This document shows, one piece after another, positions 8,741 to 18,488 of a stretch of 64,000 bases of DNA. The stretch covers positions 372,001 to 436,000 of the forward strand of contig CALXYO010000001.1 in assembly GCA_944393005.1 (NCBI GenBank). Direction: 5' to 3'. The translations under genes were made by a program, and so were the position numbers. Numbering within the stretch: position 1 is the stretch's first letter; each line of letters starts with the position of its first letter. Source of the DNA: an uncultured Spirochaetales bacterium. GTDB taxonomy: Bacteria; Spirochaetota; Spirochaetia; Sphaerochaetales; Sphaerochaetaceae. Under the pieces are notes generated by a model, which saw only the letters and a list, made by a program, of their open reading frames with translations, made no database searches and was not told where the DNA came from.

Positions 8741-9358
8741 TTAATCTCTTCCGGCCAGCATCTGGACATAGTTTATAAGGACATCAAGCGCATTCTGGTT
8801 ATACCCGCCTTCCGGAATGATAAGATCCGCATATTCCTTGCATGGCTCAATGAAATTCATGTGTCCCGGACGGACAACATTCACATACTGTTCGACAACG
8901 GATTCCACGGTTCTCCCTCTTTCGCTGATGTCTCTCATGAGCCTTCTGACAAAACGTATGTCAGCAGGTGTGTCAACATAAAGCTTCAGGTCAAGCAGAT
9001 CGCGTATTCTCTTGTCGTAAAGCACCATCAGTCCGTCCACGATTATTATCTTCTTGGGCTCAATATGCACAGTCTCGCTCTTTCTCTGATGATGGACGAA
9101 ATCATACTGAGGCATCTCAATCGCCTTTCCGCTCTTCAGATCCATCAGATTCTGCATCATGAGATCCATATCGAAGGCATCCGGATGATCAAAATTGTAC
9201 GCTGTGATGTTGTCATTGTTTATATATGATGCGCTTTTGTAATAATTGTCCTGCTCAATGCATACAGCATCGTGATGTGCCTCATATATTTTTCTGACAA
9301 CCGTGCTTTTACCGGAACCGGAACCGCCTGTAATTCCGATCAGTCTGACATTCATCAT
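8741..9358 (-). CDS. udk: Uridine kinase
   Basis: 205-residue P-loop kinase that phosphorylates uridine (and usually cytidine) in pyrimidine salvage. Walker A GGSGSGKST near the N-terminus, EQDNYYKS, YNFDHPDAFDMDL and the lid-region RRLMRDISERGRT are all typical of Udk. Its ATG overlaps the galM stop (TAATG), so it is translated as the second gene of a galM-udk unit. Confidence 0.92.
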   Translation of the reverse strand: MMNVRLIGITGGSGSGKSTVVRKIYEAHHDAVCIEQDNYYKSASYINNDNITAYNFDHPDAFDMDLMMQNLMDLKSGKAIEMPQYDFVHHQRKSETVHIEPKKIIIVDGLMVLYDKRIRDLLDLKLYVDTPADIRFVRRLMRDISERGRTVESVVEQYVNVVRPGHMNFIEPCKEYADLIIPEGGYNQNALDVLINYVQMLAGRD

Positions 9359-10341
9359 TAAACCTCTCTTACAGTATATGAAGTTCTTGTCTTGAAAACC
9401 TGTCCCGCGTCAAGAACAGCAGACGGAAAATCCTTTCTGTTGACCGCATCTGGATACTCGCTGGTCTCAAGGGCAAGTGCACAGAACGGACCGGATGAAG
9501 GCCAGAGACAATTGCAGGAAGGATTGAATTCTCCTGTATAAAGCTGCATGCCCGGGCGGTCAGTGTCAACAGTAAGGGAAAGACCGTCACAGACGACCTC
9601 TGCCTTCTGTGCCGCGTTGAAGACAAAGCAGTGATCATATCTGCCGCCCCTTCTCCCGCCAACTTCATGGAATGATGTGAAGTCAAAGTCCGTACCGGCA
9701 ACCGGTACAACATCCGTCGGGATCAGGCTGTCATCAACCATGACGACCTTATCGGCAGCAATCATGACTCTATGGTCGAGAATACTGGATCCGTCTCCTT
9801 TCAAGTTGAAATAAGTATGATTCGTAGGATTTACAGCACACTTCCTGTCTGACGACATCGTATATGAGATTGTGAGACGTCCGTTTTCCAGAAGATAAGC
9901 CACAGTTACCCCGATGTTTCCGGGGAAACCTCCTTCCCCGTCCTTGTGTTCACAGTTCAGGACAACTGAATTCTCAGTCTGGAAAATGACATTCCATATC
10001 CTCTGCCCCAGATTCGCGCTTCCACTGTGCAGATTATTCTCTCCGTTATTCTTTTCAAGAACGTATTCATGTCCGTCCAGGGAAAAACGTGCATTTGCGA
10101 TTCTGTTGGCATATGGCGCGACAATCTGCCCTTTATATGATCCGTCCGATATGTAATCATCAAGAGATGGTGATGAAAAGACAATGTTCCTCAGTTCTCC
10201 TCTGCATGGAACAAGAAATTCCTGAATTACCGCTCCGAAAGTGAGAATGGAAACCTGAGTACCGTTCTCCTCCTTTATCGTTATTTTTTTCACTTCCTGC
10301 CCGTCGGCAAGTTTTCCGAATATTGTTGTGTTTATAGCCAT
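9358..10341 (-). CDS. galM: Aldose 1-epimerase
   Basis: 327-residue mutarotase interconverting alpha and beta anomers of hexoses. Family signatures: PYANRIANARF, NPTNHTYFNL (catalytic His) and ALETSEYPD (catalytic Glu). I choose the ATG at 10341; an in-frame TTG at 10359 is possible, but neither has a Shine-Dalgarno and a TATAAT lies 6 nt before the ATG, which suggests a leaderless message. First gene of the galM-udk unit. Confidence 0.88.
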   Translation of the reverse strand: MAINTTIFGKLADGQEVKKITIKEENGTQVSILTFGAVIQEFLVPCRGELRNIVFSSPSLDDYISDGSYKGQIVAPYANRIANARFSLDGHEYVLEKNNGENNLHSGSANLGQRIWNVIFQTENSVVLNCEHKDGEGGFPGNIGVTVAYLLENGRLTISYTMSSDRKCAVNPTNHTYFNLKGDGSSILDHRVMIAADKVVMVDDSLIPTDVVPVAGTDFDFTSFHEVGGRRGGRYDHCFVFNAAQKAEVVCDGLSLTVDTDRPGMQLYTGEFNPSCNCLWPSSGPFCALALETSEYPDAVNRKDFPSAVLDAGQVFKTRTSYTVREV

Positions 10342-10347
10342 GTGGGA

Positions 10348-10353
10348 ATTATA
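10348..10353 (-). promoter_or_regulatory. -10 element abutting the galM start (leaderless candidate)
   Basis: TATAAT on the minus strand, 6 nt before the galM ATG, with TTTCAC 17 nt further upstream. The predicted transcription start falls at or within a base or two of the initiation codon. Confidence 0.45.
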
Positions 10354-10571
10354 AACCAAAAAAGAATACCGTGAAAGTCAAAACATAAATCATCAAACCC
10401 GGTTTTAATATACGGAACTCACTTTTAAATGGAAAACCAGCCTGAGCTGCTTGAAACAATATGTATTAGATAACAAGTATTTATACTACCGTTTTAGGTA
10501 TGTTAATTCACATATAAAATATTATATCTGGTGAAAGTACTGCCTGAAAAAAAGACCGGTACATAATTTCA

Positions 10572-11453
10572 TTACAGCTTGTTTGAGGTAAGAGCCTTTA
10601 CGACATCTGCGGCTTTTTCATTTTTATTGCTGTAAAGCAGACCATAGTTCATTTTATAGATCCAGTCGACAGAAACGCTTTTAAGACTGTAACCAGAAAG
10701 ATTCATTGCTGCGGATGATAGAATGAAATCGCCATTCTCACTTACAGTTTTCAGAAGCTCAGGGGTATAGGAAGCTGTATTCACGATCTCAATACGCGGA
10801 TGAAAATCATGCATGTCATGCACAAAGTTGTCTATACGGCGGGAAAACCCTTTTCGCGGTACATAAAGCTTGTGCTCATAAAGGTCTTCGATATCAAGAT
10901 TCTTCTTTCTTGCCAGAGGCGATGATGAGGAGACTGCCACAGCCATTGCAGATGAAAAGCTTACAGCCTCAAGCCTAAACCGCTTCAGCAGTGCATCATC
11001 ATAAAAACCTATCACAATATCCGCATCCTTGCCGAGATTGCGCAGCACATCCTCGCTGTTTTTGTCTGATGCATCAAGAAATATACTCTTGAATCTGAAA
11101 CCGTCAAGCTTTCTGAGCTTTTTATCAAGTCCCCTGGAAAGTGAAGCGACAATCACGGCATCCTGCCGTTCCTTTATTATTTTCTCAGCCTTCCGGTCCG
11201 CATCAGAAAGTATATTGCAGATCTTCACGGCTGCCGATGCATAGACAAGGCCGGCGTCAGATAGCTCTGCTGCATCTGAAGCAAGACTTCTGAACATCTG
11301 ACAGCCGTATTCCTTATCCAGTGCTTCCAGGTTTTTCCTTGCAGTCTGGACAGAGACATCCATCTTTTCAGCTACCGCAGTCAGTGATGGATTCTCCATG
11401 ATATATGCCAGCATCTGGAAGGAAGAAATGGAAAGCATGTCAGTTCTTGTCAT
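10572..11453 (-). CDS. LysR-family transcriptional regulator
   Basis: 293-residue regulator. N-terminal winged HTH with SFQMLAYIMENPSLTAVAEKM, then a linker helix and a periplasmic-binding-like effector domain whose early strand (DAVIVASLSR) is recognisable. The start overlaps the end of lepA by 14 nt, so it is co-transcribed as the last gene downstream of lepA, atypical for LysR proteins, which usually diverge from their target. No obvious target gene. The roughly 120 nt between its stop and the preceding galM promoter hold no gene. Confidence 0.75.
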   Translation of the reverse strand: MTRTDMLSISSFQMLAYIMENPSLTAVAEKMDVSVQTARKNLEALDKEYGCQMFRSLASDAAELSDAGLVYASAAVKICNILSDADRKAEKIIKERQDAVIVASLSRGLDKKLRKLDGFRFKSIFLDASDKNSEDVLRNLGKDADIVIGFYDDALLKRFRLEAVSFSSAMAVAVSSSSPLARKKNLDIEDLYEHKLYVPRKGFSRRIDNFVHDMHDFHPRIEIVNTASYTPELLKTVSENGDFILSSAAMNLSGYSLKSVSVDWIYKMNYGLLYSNKNEKAADVVKALTSNKL

Positions 11454-13257
11454 CCTCCGTCTTCAGAACAGCAAGGAAAGCACTCTGCGGAATTTCGACA
11501 TTGCCGACCATCTTCATGCGTTTCTTGCCTTCTTTCTGCTTCTCAAGCAGCTTTCTCTTTCTTGAGATATCGCCTCCATAGCACTTGGCAGTCACATCTT
11601 TTCTGTAGGCCGATATCGTTTCCCTTGAGATAATGGTTCCGCCTATTGCACCCTGAATTGCAATCTTGAACTGCTGACGTGGAATCTCATCCTTGAGACG
11701 CTCGCATACCTGTCTTCCACGGGCCTGTGCATTATCTTTGAAAACGAGCTGAGAAAGGGCATCAACAGGTTCTCCGTTGACAAGAATGTCAAGACGTACA
11801 AGGTCCGTTTTCTTATACTCAATGACTTCATAGTCAAAGGAGGCATATCCTCTGGAAATGCTCTTGAGCCTGTCATAGAAATCGAACAGGACTTCAGCCA
11901 GAGGCATCTCATAGATAAGCTCGACTCTCTTCTCGTCAAGATAGTTCATATTGGTCTGATATCCGCGTTTCTCAAGACACAGAGAGATGATCGGACCGAC
12001 ATATGTTGTCGGTGTTATTATATTGGCCCTTATGTAAGGCTCCTCAACGCTTTCAATCCTCATCACATCCGGATACTCAAGTGGATTGTCAATATTGAGA
12101 GTCTCGCCGTTCTTCATATGCACGACATACCGTACGGATGGAGATGTGAAAACAATGGAAAGATCAAATTCCCTTTCGATTCTCTCCTGAATGACCTCAA
12201 GGTGAAGCAGTCCGAGGAAGCCGCATCTGAAACCGAAACCAAGCGCGGCAGAACTGTCCTTTTCATAGACAAGACTGGCATCATTCAGTTTAAGGCGGTC
12301 AATCGCATCCTGAAGCTCCTCATAGTCGTTGCTGTCAACAGGGTATATTGAAGAAAAGACTACAGGCTTGACTTCCTTGAATCCTTCAAGCGGAGCTGAG
12401 GCAGGATTCTTTATGCCTGTGACTGTATCGCCGACCCTTATATCGCTTATGGTCTTTATTCCGGCGATGAAATAGCCGACATCCCCTGCATGAAGCTCTC
12501 CCTTTGACACCAGCTGCAGCTGGAATATACCGCAGTCTTCCACCTTGTACACAGCATCAGAATGCATGAAACGTATCTCATCCCCAGTCTTGAGCATGCC
12601 GTCAAAAACGCGGCAGTGAACGATTACACCTCTGTATGAATCATAATGGCTGTCGAATATAAGTGCCTTCAGAGGATCTTCATCCTTTCCCTCCGGAGAA
12701 GGTATCTGATTGACAATTGCCTCAAAAAGAGTGTCTACGCCTTCTCCCGTCTTTGCGGACACAAAACATGCAGCATCAGGATCAAGACCGAGATCATGAT
12801 CAATCTGGTGTAGACAGGAGGGAATATCCGCAGATGGAAGATCTATCTTGTTTATGACAGGTATGATCTCAAGATTATGCTCCATGGCGAGATACAGGTT
12901 TGCCAGAGTCTGGGCTTCAACTCCCTGGGATGCATCGATAAGCAGCAGGGCACCCTCGCATGAGGAAATCGCACGCGAAACTTCATATGTGAAATCAACA
13001 TGACCCGGAGTGTCAACAAGATTCAGTTCATAATCATGGCCGTCAGCAGCATGATAAGGGATGGTGACCGCCTGGCTTTTGATCGTGATTCCTCTTTCCC
13101 TCTCAATATCCATATTGTCCAGAAGCTGACTCTGCATGGGACCGCGGGAAGTTACGATGCGGGCCTTTTCAATGAACCTGTCGGCAAGAGTGCTCTTGCC
13201 GTGGTCAATATGTGCAATGATACAGAAATTTCTTTTATATGCAGTACTGAGTGCCAT
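11440..13257 (-). CDS. lepA: Elongation factor 4 (LepA), ribosome back-translocase GTPase
   Basis: 605-residue translational GTPase. G1 AHIDHGKSTL, effector loop with ERERGITIK, G3 DTPGHVDF, G4 NKIDLPSAD, and the LepA-specific C-terminal domain are present (GFRCGFLGLLHLEVIQERI, then KRMKMVGNVEIPQ near the end). Normal family length is about 600. The ATG at 13257 overlaps the ftsH stop by one base, so it is coupled to ftsH. Confidence 0.95.
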   Translation of the reverse strand: MALSTAYKRNFCIIAHIDHGKSTLADRFIEKARIVTSRGPMQSQLLDNMDIERERGITIKSQAVTIPYHAADGHDYELNLVDTPGHVDFTYEVSRAISSCEGALLLIDASQGVEAQTLANLYLAMEHNLEIIPVINKIDLPSADIPSCLHQIDHDLGLDPDAACFVSAKTGEGVDTLFEAIVNQIPSPEGKDEDPLKALIFDSHYDSYRGVIVHCRVFDGMLKTGDEIRFMHSDAVYKVEDCGIFQLQLVSKGELHAGDVGYFIAGIKTISDIRVGDTVTGIKNPASAPLEGFKEVKPVVFSSIYPVDSNDYEELQDAIDRLKLNDASLVYEKDSSAALGFGFRCGFLGLLHLEVIQERIEREFDLSIVFTSPSVRYVVHMKNGETLNIDNPLEYPDVMRIESVEEPYIRANIITPTTYVGPIISLCLEKRGYQTNMNYLDEKRVELIYEMPLAEVLFDFYDRLKSISRGYASFDYEVIEYKKTDLVRLDILVNGEPVDALSQLVFKDNAQARGRQVCERLKDEIPRQQFKIAIQGAIGGTIISRETISAYRKDVTAKCYGGDISRKRKLLEKQKEGKKRMKMVGNVEIPQSAFLAVLKTEDDKN

Positions 13258-15290
13258 CAGACAAGCTCCGATACATGATGTTCCGGTTCGAATCCGAGAA
13301 GCTCCCTGATCTGTGCATCATCAAGAGTTTCCTTCTCACACAGTTCCTCTGTAAGCTTGTCAAGCTGGTCCCTGTGCTCTGTGAGAATCGTTCTTGTGGT
13401 GTTCAGACATTCATCCAGAATCTTCTCGATCTCCTCATCGATTCTCTTTGCAGTTGCATCAGAGAAATCCTTGTGCTGGGTTATCTCACGGCCGAGGAAC
13501 AGTGGCTCTCCTTCATTTGAAAGGTTTATGAAGCCAAGCTCACTCATGCCCCATTCTGTGACCATCCTGCGTGCGATTGTCGTCGCCTGCTTGATATCAT
13601 TTGAAGTTCCAGTGGTGGTCTCGCCGTATACGATGTCCTCAGCGACATAACCGCCCATGCATATGACGATCCTGTCCTTGAGATATCCTGCCCTGAGGGT
13701 ATACTGATCCTTCTCAGGAAGCGAGATCGTAAGACCGAGCGCATTTCCATGCGGTATGATCGTAACCTTGTGAAGAGGATCGACATGCTTGAGATAGTAA
13801 TGCAGCAGAGTATGTCCCGCCTCATGGTAAGCAGTGGCTTTCTTCTCATCTGCAGTCATGAACTTGCTCTCTCTTGCGACACCGAGAATGATCTTGTCCC
13901 TTGCTTTCTCAAAATCGTCCATATTGACCATTTCCCTTCTTGAACGAGCCGCATAAAGAGCAGCCTCATTGACAAGATTCGCAAGGTCGGCACCGGAAGA
14001 ACCGGGTGTTGCACGGGCAACACGTTCAAGGTCAAGACCCGGTTCGCATTTCACTTTCGCTGAATGGATGCGCAGTATGTCAAGTCTTTCCTGGACATCA
14101 GGAAGATCAACGGTGACCTGACGGTCAAATCTTCCCGGACGGAGGAGAGCCGGATCAAGAACGTCAGGACGGTTCGTCGCCGCCATGACGATGACACCGG
14201 GGTCAGTGGAGAAGCCGTCCATCTCGACAAGTATCTGGTTCAGCGTCTGTTCCCTTTCATCATGACCGCCGCCGAGACCGGATCCCCTGCTTCTGCCAAC
14301 AGCATCAATCTCATCTATGAATATGATACAAGGCGCGTTTTTGCGTCCTGTCTCGAAAAGATCCCTTACACGGGCAGCACCCATACCTACGAACATCTCA
14401 ACGAAATCCGAACCTGAAGTATGGAAGAAGCTCACCCCGGCCTCTCCGGCAACAGCACGGGCAAGGAGTGTCTTTCCGGTTCCCGGAGGACCGACGAGAA
14501 GAACACCCTTGGGGATCTTTGCGCCTATCTTGACATAGCGTTCCGGATTCTTGAGGAAATCGACAACTTCCTGCAGCTCGTACTTGCTTTCCTTCTGCCC
14601 TGCGACATCCTTGAAAAGGACCTTGTTGTCCTTTGCTGAATACTGAGTCGCATGGCTCTTGCCGAACTGTCCCATCATCTTCGAGCCGCCTGCGGCCCCG
14701 ACCTGTCTGTACATTGAGAAAATTATGACAAGGAAGATTATCCACGGCAGGAGGTTGAGCAGAAGAACCCAGATCGATACATCTGCGACAGAACCCACAA
14801 TGTCGACATTCATGCTCTCAAGCTCATCCATGAGAGACGAATCATAATACGGTATTCTCGCAACACCATAGAAACCGTTTGTCGTCATAAATGAAATTTC
14901 AGATTCGTCCTGGATGTCAACCTGAGTCACAGAACCGGCTTCAAGCGCACTTTTGAAAGTTGAATAGGAAACTTCCGTAGCTCTCTGCCCTGAACTCTGA
15001 TTGAAAAACAGGAATGCAAATGAAATTATGAGGGCAAGGAAGATGAAAAGCGTGAAGCGGTTACGCCCGGTAAGCTTTATCTTCGAATCCTTGTCATTCC
15101 TGTCGCTTCCCCAGTACCGGTACTGGTCATAGACGTTGTCCTTTCTGGCCTTTTTACCGTTTTTGCCTTCACCTGAGCCTTCGTCTTTCTTCTCTTCAGG
15201 CTTCATGCTGCCTTCAGGCTTCTTATCCTGCATTTCAGGACTGCCGCCTTCATTCAAGTCTTTCTTTTCTTCGTCTTTATATTCGTCCAT
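13257..15290 (-). CDS. ftsH: ATP-dependent zinc metalloprotease FtsH
   Basis: 677-residue membrane AAA+ protease degrading misfolded and regulatory proteins. A long charged N-terminal extension (about 75 residues, rich in K, E, D, G) precedes TM1 ([19 protein letters not shown]), a short periplasmic region and TM2 ([20 protein letters not shown]). Walker A GPPGTGKT, Walker [12 protein letters not shown], the second region of homology [18 protein letters not shown] and the Zn site HEAGH are intact. The hydrophilic N-terminal extension is longer than in E. coli FtsH. Part of the spirochaete-like rplY-pth-tilS-ftsH cluster. Confidence 0.96.
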   Translation of the reverse strand: MDEYKDEEKKDLNEGGSPEMQDKKPEGSMKPEEKKDEGSGEGKNGKKARKDNVYDQYRYWGSDRNDKDSKIKLTGRNRFTLFIFLALIISFAFLFFNQSSGQRATEVSYSTFKSALEAGSVTQVDIQDESEISFMTTNGFYGVARIPYYDSSLMDELESMNVDIVGSVADVSIWVLLLNLLPWIIFLVIIFSMYRQVGAAGGSKMMGQFGKSHATQYSAKDNKVLFKDVAGQKESKYELQEVVDFLKNPERYVKIGAKIPKGVLLVGPPGTGKTLLARAVAGEAGVSFFHTSGSDFVEMFVGMGAARVRDLFETGRKNAPCIIFIDEIDAVGRSRGSGLGGGHDEREQTLNQILVEMDGFSTDPGVIVMAATNRPDVLDPALLRPGRFDRQVTVDLPDVQERLDILRIHSAKVKCEPGLDLERVARATPGSSGADLANLVNEAALYAARSRREMVNMDDFEKARDKIILGVARESKFMTADEKKATAYHEAGHTLLHYYLKHVDPLHKVTIIPHGNALGLTISLPEKDQYTLRAGYLKDRIVICMGGYVAEDIVYGETTTGTSNDIKQATTIARRMVTEWGMSELGFINLSNEGEPLFLGREITQHKDFSDATAKRIDEEIEKILDECLNTTRTILTEHRDQLDKLTEELCEKETLDDAQIRELLGFEPEHHVSELV

Positions 15291-15379
15291 CTTTTATCCA
15301 CAAAATCACATTTAATCCGCAGTAAAATGCGTAATTGTTCTTAATATAATATTTATATTCCTCACGTGCAAGGCGGCTG

Positions 15380-16639
15380 TCAGCCTTTTTTCACAACCTC
15401 AAGACCGGTCAGTTCTTTCCATTTACCGCTTTTCAGAGTGTCTGAAAGACGGTTCCTGCCTCCAAAGCACTCTGCCCATACAGCCTTTATGCCATCACGG
15501 TCCTGAAGAACAAAAGCATAGGGACATTTGAAGGATGCGCATAAATCAGAAAGCCTGATGCTGCGGGAAGAAAGCAGCAGTGTATCATCTTCATCGCTCA
15601 GCCTTATCAGCACAGGAGGATTCAGAAGAGACGGGTCTATTCTGAGTGCGCTGTTGCTGCACATCTCTTCAAGGGAAAGGCCATATGGAAGGGTAGCATT
15701 TTTTTCAAAAGGTGCTGCAAACCATGCCTTCAGATGATAGAAACGGACTTCATCCCGTATACAGCGCAGATGGAAAAACCTGGAATCATAACTTCCCGTA
15801 TTCTGTATGCAGTTCACAATCTTCCTTATCTCAGCCCCGCTGATGCGTGATGAATCAAAAAATGAATACACATGGTAAATGCATTTGAGTTTTGAAAAAA
15901 ACGAAGAGGTGATGAAATTCTTTCTTGAAACAGAATAATAGCCTGAATTGTTACTAATATGTATGTTTCCTGATAGATTTTCTGCTTTCTGGATGTTTTC
16001 AGCAATTCTGACAAGACTGTCCTTGACTGATGATCCGAGGTATGGTGTCACCAGCTGTCTCACCTTGTTTCTGAAGCAGAAAAGCTCATCATTCGTACTG
16101 TCGCTGCTCGGCTGAAGCTGAAGTGAATCAACGTATGAGACGATCTCGCTGCGTGTGCAGCACAGAAGCGGACGGATCAGATTCCCTCTTCTCTCCCTTA
16201 TGCCGGCAAGAGAAAGGAGAGTACCTCCGCTTATGAGTTTCATCATCAGACTCTCAACCTGATCATCTCTGTTGTGAGCCGTAGCAACAAGTGGAAATGA
16301 TGAGAGCGCTTCATAACGCAGAAAACGGGCAGCAGCCTCGCATGTCAGGCCTTTTTCATGCGCGCAGGCATCGACACTTCCCCTTTCCAGCGTTATAACC
16401 TCAAGAGCACAGCCCAGCCGTCTGCAGTTATCCATGTTGAGCTTTATCTCAGCAGAAAGCTCGCTCTCGGTTCTTATATTATGATTGACATAGACAGGAT
16501 GGACATCAAAGCCCAATTCACAAAGGGACGCCAGCAGACACAGCGAGTCATAACCGCCGGAAAAAGCAAGTGTTATGACTTTTCCCCTGTACTGCGGGTT
16601 TCTCTCAAAAAAAGAGGAAACAGACTCAACCGGCGTCAC
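15380..16639 (-). CDS. tilS: tRNA(Ile)-lysidine synthetase
   Basis: 419-residue N-type ATP pyrophosphatase that converts cytidine 34 of tRNA-Ile(CAU) to lysidine. PP-loop LAFSGGYDSL is at the N-terminus, and VATAHNRDDQVESLMMKLISG and the NLIRPLL segment are the family core. The C-terminal half is divergent. Overlaps pth by 4 nt. A short hairpin GGCT-GAC-AGCC sits just after the stop. Confidence 0.88.
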   Translation of the reverse strand: MTPVESVSSFFERNPQYRGKVITLAFSGGYDSLCLLASLCELGFDVHPVYVNHNIRTESELSAEIKLNMDNCRRLGCALEVITLERGSVDACAHEKGLTCEAAARFLRYEALSSFPLVATAHNRDDQVESLMMKLISGGTLLSLAGIRERRGNLIRPLLCCTRSEIVSYVDSLQLQPSSDSTNDELFCFRNKVRQLVTPYLGSSVKDSLVRIAENIQKAENLSGNIHISNNSGYYSVSRKNFITSSFFSKLKCIYHVYSFFDSSRISGAEIRKIVNCIQNTGSYDSRFFHLRCIRDEVRFYHLKAWFAAPFEKNATLPYGLSLEEMCSNSALRIDPSLLNPPVLIRLSDEDDTLLLSSRSIRLSDLCASFKCPYAFVLQDRDGIKAVWAECFGGRNRLSDTLKSGKWKELTGLEVVKKG

Positions 16640-17208
16640 TGGATATCCCCTCTGAACGAATTCAGAGTCTGTTCAGTCCTGCTGAATTCTTCTCCCTCAA
16701 TATACTGTCTGAGAGAGCTTACGGCCTGTCTCTGCGCTGCATCAACACGTTTTCTGTCTTCCTCACTGTAACGGGAAAGGACATGTTCAATTACGGGAAT
16801 CCCATCTTCAGGCCGTCCGACACCAACATAAAGCCTTTTGAAATTACCGGGAAGATAAGCCATCATGGACTTAAGCCCGTTATGACCCGCAGATGATCCC
16901 GAAGAACGCAGACGCGCACGTCCGGGAGGAAGATCCATCTGATCGCATATGACAAGAACCTCATCACCATCCTTAACCGTCTTCGGCACCACACGGCCTG
17001 ATTCGTTCATGTAAGTCAGAGGAAAAACCAGACGCACCTTTTTCCCGCTTTCCGAAGTGATGATGCACGTCTTATAAGAAGAAAAACAGCGTCTTACCAG
17101 TTTTGCATGGTAAGATGCTGCCAGTTTTTCAAGTGTCTCCACACCTGCATTATGACGTGTACCCTCATACTCCGGACCCGGATTCCCAAGCCCAAAGATC
17201 ACAAGCAT
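16636..17208 (-). CDS. pth: Peptidyl-tRNA hydrolase
   Basis: 190 residues, recycling peptidyl-tRNA. FGLGNPG, catalytic His in TRHNAGVE, and ICDQMDLPPGRARLR with the catalytic Asp match Pth. I start at 17208: the open frame extends back to 17295, but that extra 29 residues (Gln/Met rich) are read from the alanine-rich 3' end of rplY in another frame and are not Pth-like. It begins 4 nt after the rplY stop. Confidence 0.93.
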   Translation of the reverse strand: MLVIFGLGNPGPEYEGTRHNAGVETLEKLAASYHAKLVRRCFSSYKTCIITSESGKKVRLVFPLTYMNESGRVVPKTVKDGDEVLVICDQMDLPPGRARLRSSGSSAGHNGLKSMMAYLPGNFKRLYVGVGRPEDGIPVIEHVLSRYSEEDRKRVDAAQRQAVSSLRQYIEGEEFSRTEQTLNSFRGDIQ

Positions 17209-17212
17209 ATCG

Positions 17213-17851
17213 TCAGGCGTTTGCTGAAGGTGCTGCTGTTGCTGCATCAGCGGAGGCATCATCAGCTGTATCATCTGCAGCCGGAGCTTCCTCAACCTTT
17301 ACAGGCTTTACTGTAGCGACAGTCTCATCACCAGGTGTATGGATCTTGATTGTCTCAGGAACAACAAGCTGACTTACACGGATGCCTTCATTGAGCTCGA
17401 GAGCTGAAACATCAGCCTGGATCACGGAAGGAAGATCTCTCGGGAAGCACTCGATATCAACTTCATGAAGAACCTGATCAAGAACACCGCCGTTCCTTAC
17501 GCCGTTCGGTGTACCGACAAGCTCGATCATGACCTTTGCCCTTACCTTGACACCTGCAGTGACTTCATAGAAATCAATGTGGTTGACAATACCCTTGAGA
17601 AGATTCTCCTGGAAGCTCTTGATGAATACTCTGTGTTCTGTTCCGTCAACATCCAGTGAAATAAGTGTGGAACCTGTGAAGGTGTGCATCTTCATCATGA
17701 ATTCCTTTGCATTTACTGCACAGTGAACCGGTGCCTGCTTTCCGTAGATGACAGCAGGAATATAACCGGCACGGAGAAGACGGCGGCTGCCTGCGCTGCC
17801 GAAATCTGTTGTCCTGGCCTTTGCCTTGAGGCTCATCTTTTCATCAGCCAT
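17213..17851 (-). CDS. rplY: 50S ribosomal protein L25, Ctc (long) form
   Basis: 212-residue TL5/CTC-type L25 that binds 5S rRNA. N-terminal L25 fold (SAGSRRLLRAGYIPAVIYGK) followed by the C-terminal Ctc beta domain with LPSVIQADVSALELNEGIRVSQL, and an Ala-rich acidic tail of about 30 residues. The ATG at 17851 has AAGGAG upstream at suitable distance; the longer frame from 17887 adds 12 residues without RBS support. Confidence 0.93.
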   Translation of the reverse strand: MADEKMSLKAKARTTDFGSAGSRRLLRAGYIPAVIYGKQAPVHCAVNAKEFMMKMHTFTGSTLISLDVDGTEHRVFIKSFQENLLKGIVNHIDFYEVTAGVKVRAKVMIELVGTPNGVRNGGVLDQVLHEVDIECFPRDLPSVIQADVSALELNEGIRVSQLVVPETIKIHTPGDETVATVKPVKVEEAPAADDTADDASADAATAAPSANA

Positions 17852-18017
17852 ATCATTACTCCTTGTACTCTCATTGGTAAAAACCAATTACCATGGATTT
17901 ATGCACGCCCTGCGGCGTACCGGATAACTATATCAGAGTTCAAAACTTCTTTGCAAGTGTCCTCAAATGCAAAACGGCACTGCGTATATGCAGATGCCGT
18001 CTCTCATGAAACAGTAG

Positions 18018-18089
18018 CTGGGAAGGCAGGACTCGAACCTGCGATGCCGGCACCAAAAACCAGAGCCTTAACCACTTGGCGACTTCCCA
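18018..18089 (-). tRNA. tRNA-Gln (anticodon UUG)
   Basis: 72-nt cloverleaf on the minus strand. Acceptor stem TGGGAAG / CTTCCCA with discriminator G; D arm GCCAAGTGGTTAAGGC; anticodon stem CTGGT / GCCGG around the loop TTTTGGT, giving anticodon TTG; T arm GCAGG-TTCGAGT-CCTGC. No CCA is encoded. It lies between spoVG and rplY. Confidence 0.93.
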
Positions 18090-18133
18090 ATACTTTTGTG
18101 AGGATACCAAAAGCACATGGGTATGTAAAGCTC

Positions 18134-18415
18134 CTATCTGATGATTCTGGCTGTATGTGCATTTCTTGCTTTCTCATATGCATCAAGCACCTGAGAGGCA
18201 AGCTTGTTTCTGAATTCACTTGAAATAGGATGGACCACATCCTTGAATTCCCCGTTGCTGACAAGACGGGATGGCATCGCGATTATAAGTTTCTCACCTG
18301 TCGAGATAACCTTGATGTTGTGTACCACGAGAACAGAATCAAAGACCACAGTGGCAAATGCTTTCAGCTGATCTGTCTCGGACACTAGCCGGATTTTTAT
18401 GTCTGTAACTTCCAT
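18134..18415 (-). CDS. spoVG: SpoVG, site-specific DNA/RNA-binding regulator
   Basis: 93-residue SpoVG, typical length. Opens with MEVTDIKIRLV, contains VFDSVLVVHNIKVI and the core IAMPSRL, and ends with a helix rich in Lys/Arg/Ala. In spirochaetes SpoVG is a nucleic-acid-binding regulator rather than a sporulation factor. An AGGTG element precedes the ATG. It is followed by the tRNA-Gln gene and then rplY. Confidence 0.95.
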   Translation of the reverse strand: MEVTDIKIRLVSETDQLKAFATVVFDSVLVVHNIKVISTGEKLIIAMPSRLVSNGEFKDVVHPISSEFRNKLASQVLDAYEKARNAHTARIIR

Positions 18416-18488
18416 ATATGCACCTAAATATTCTTTCAGATGCTATTTTACTACTCTCAGCCATATTCTTCAACAAAAAACACAACTT

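Noticed and set aside
8861..9229. Plus-strand frame of about 120 residues inside udk
   Set aside because: Antisense shadow of a well-conserved gene.
13000..14745. Several open frames antisense to lepA and ftsH
   Set aside because: Codon-bias shadows of the two large genes, without RBS or recognisable domains.
17209..17295. Gln/Met-rich N-terminal extension of Pth
   Set aside because: It is the alanine-coding 3' end of rplY read in another frame.
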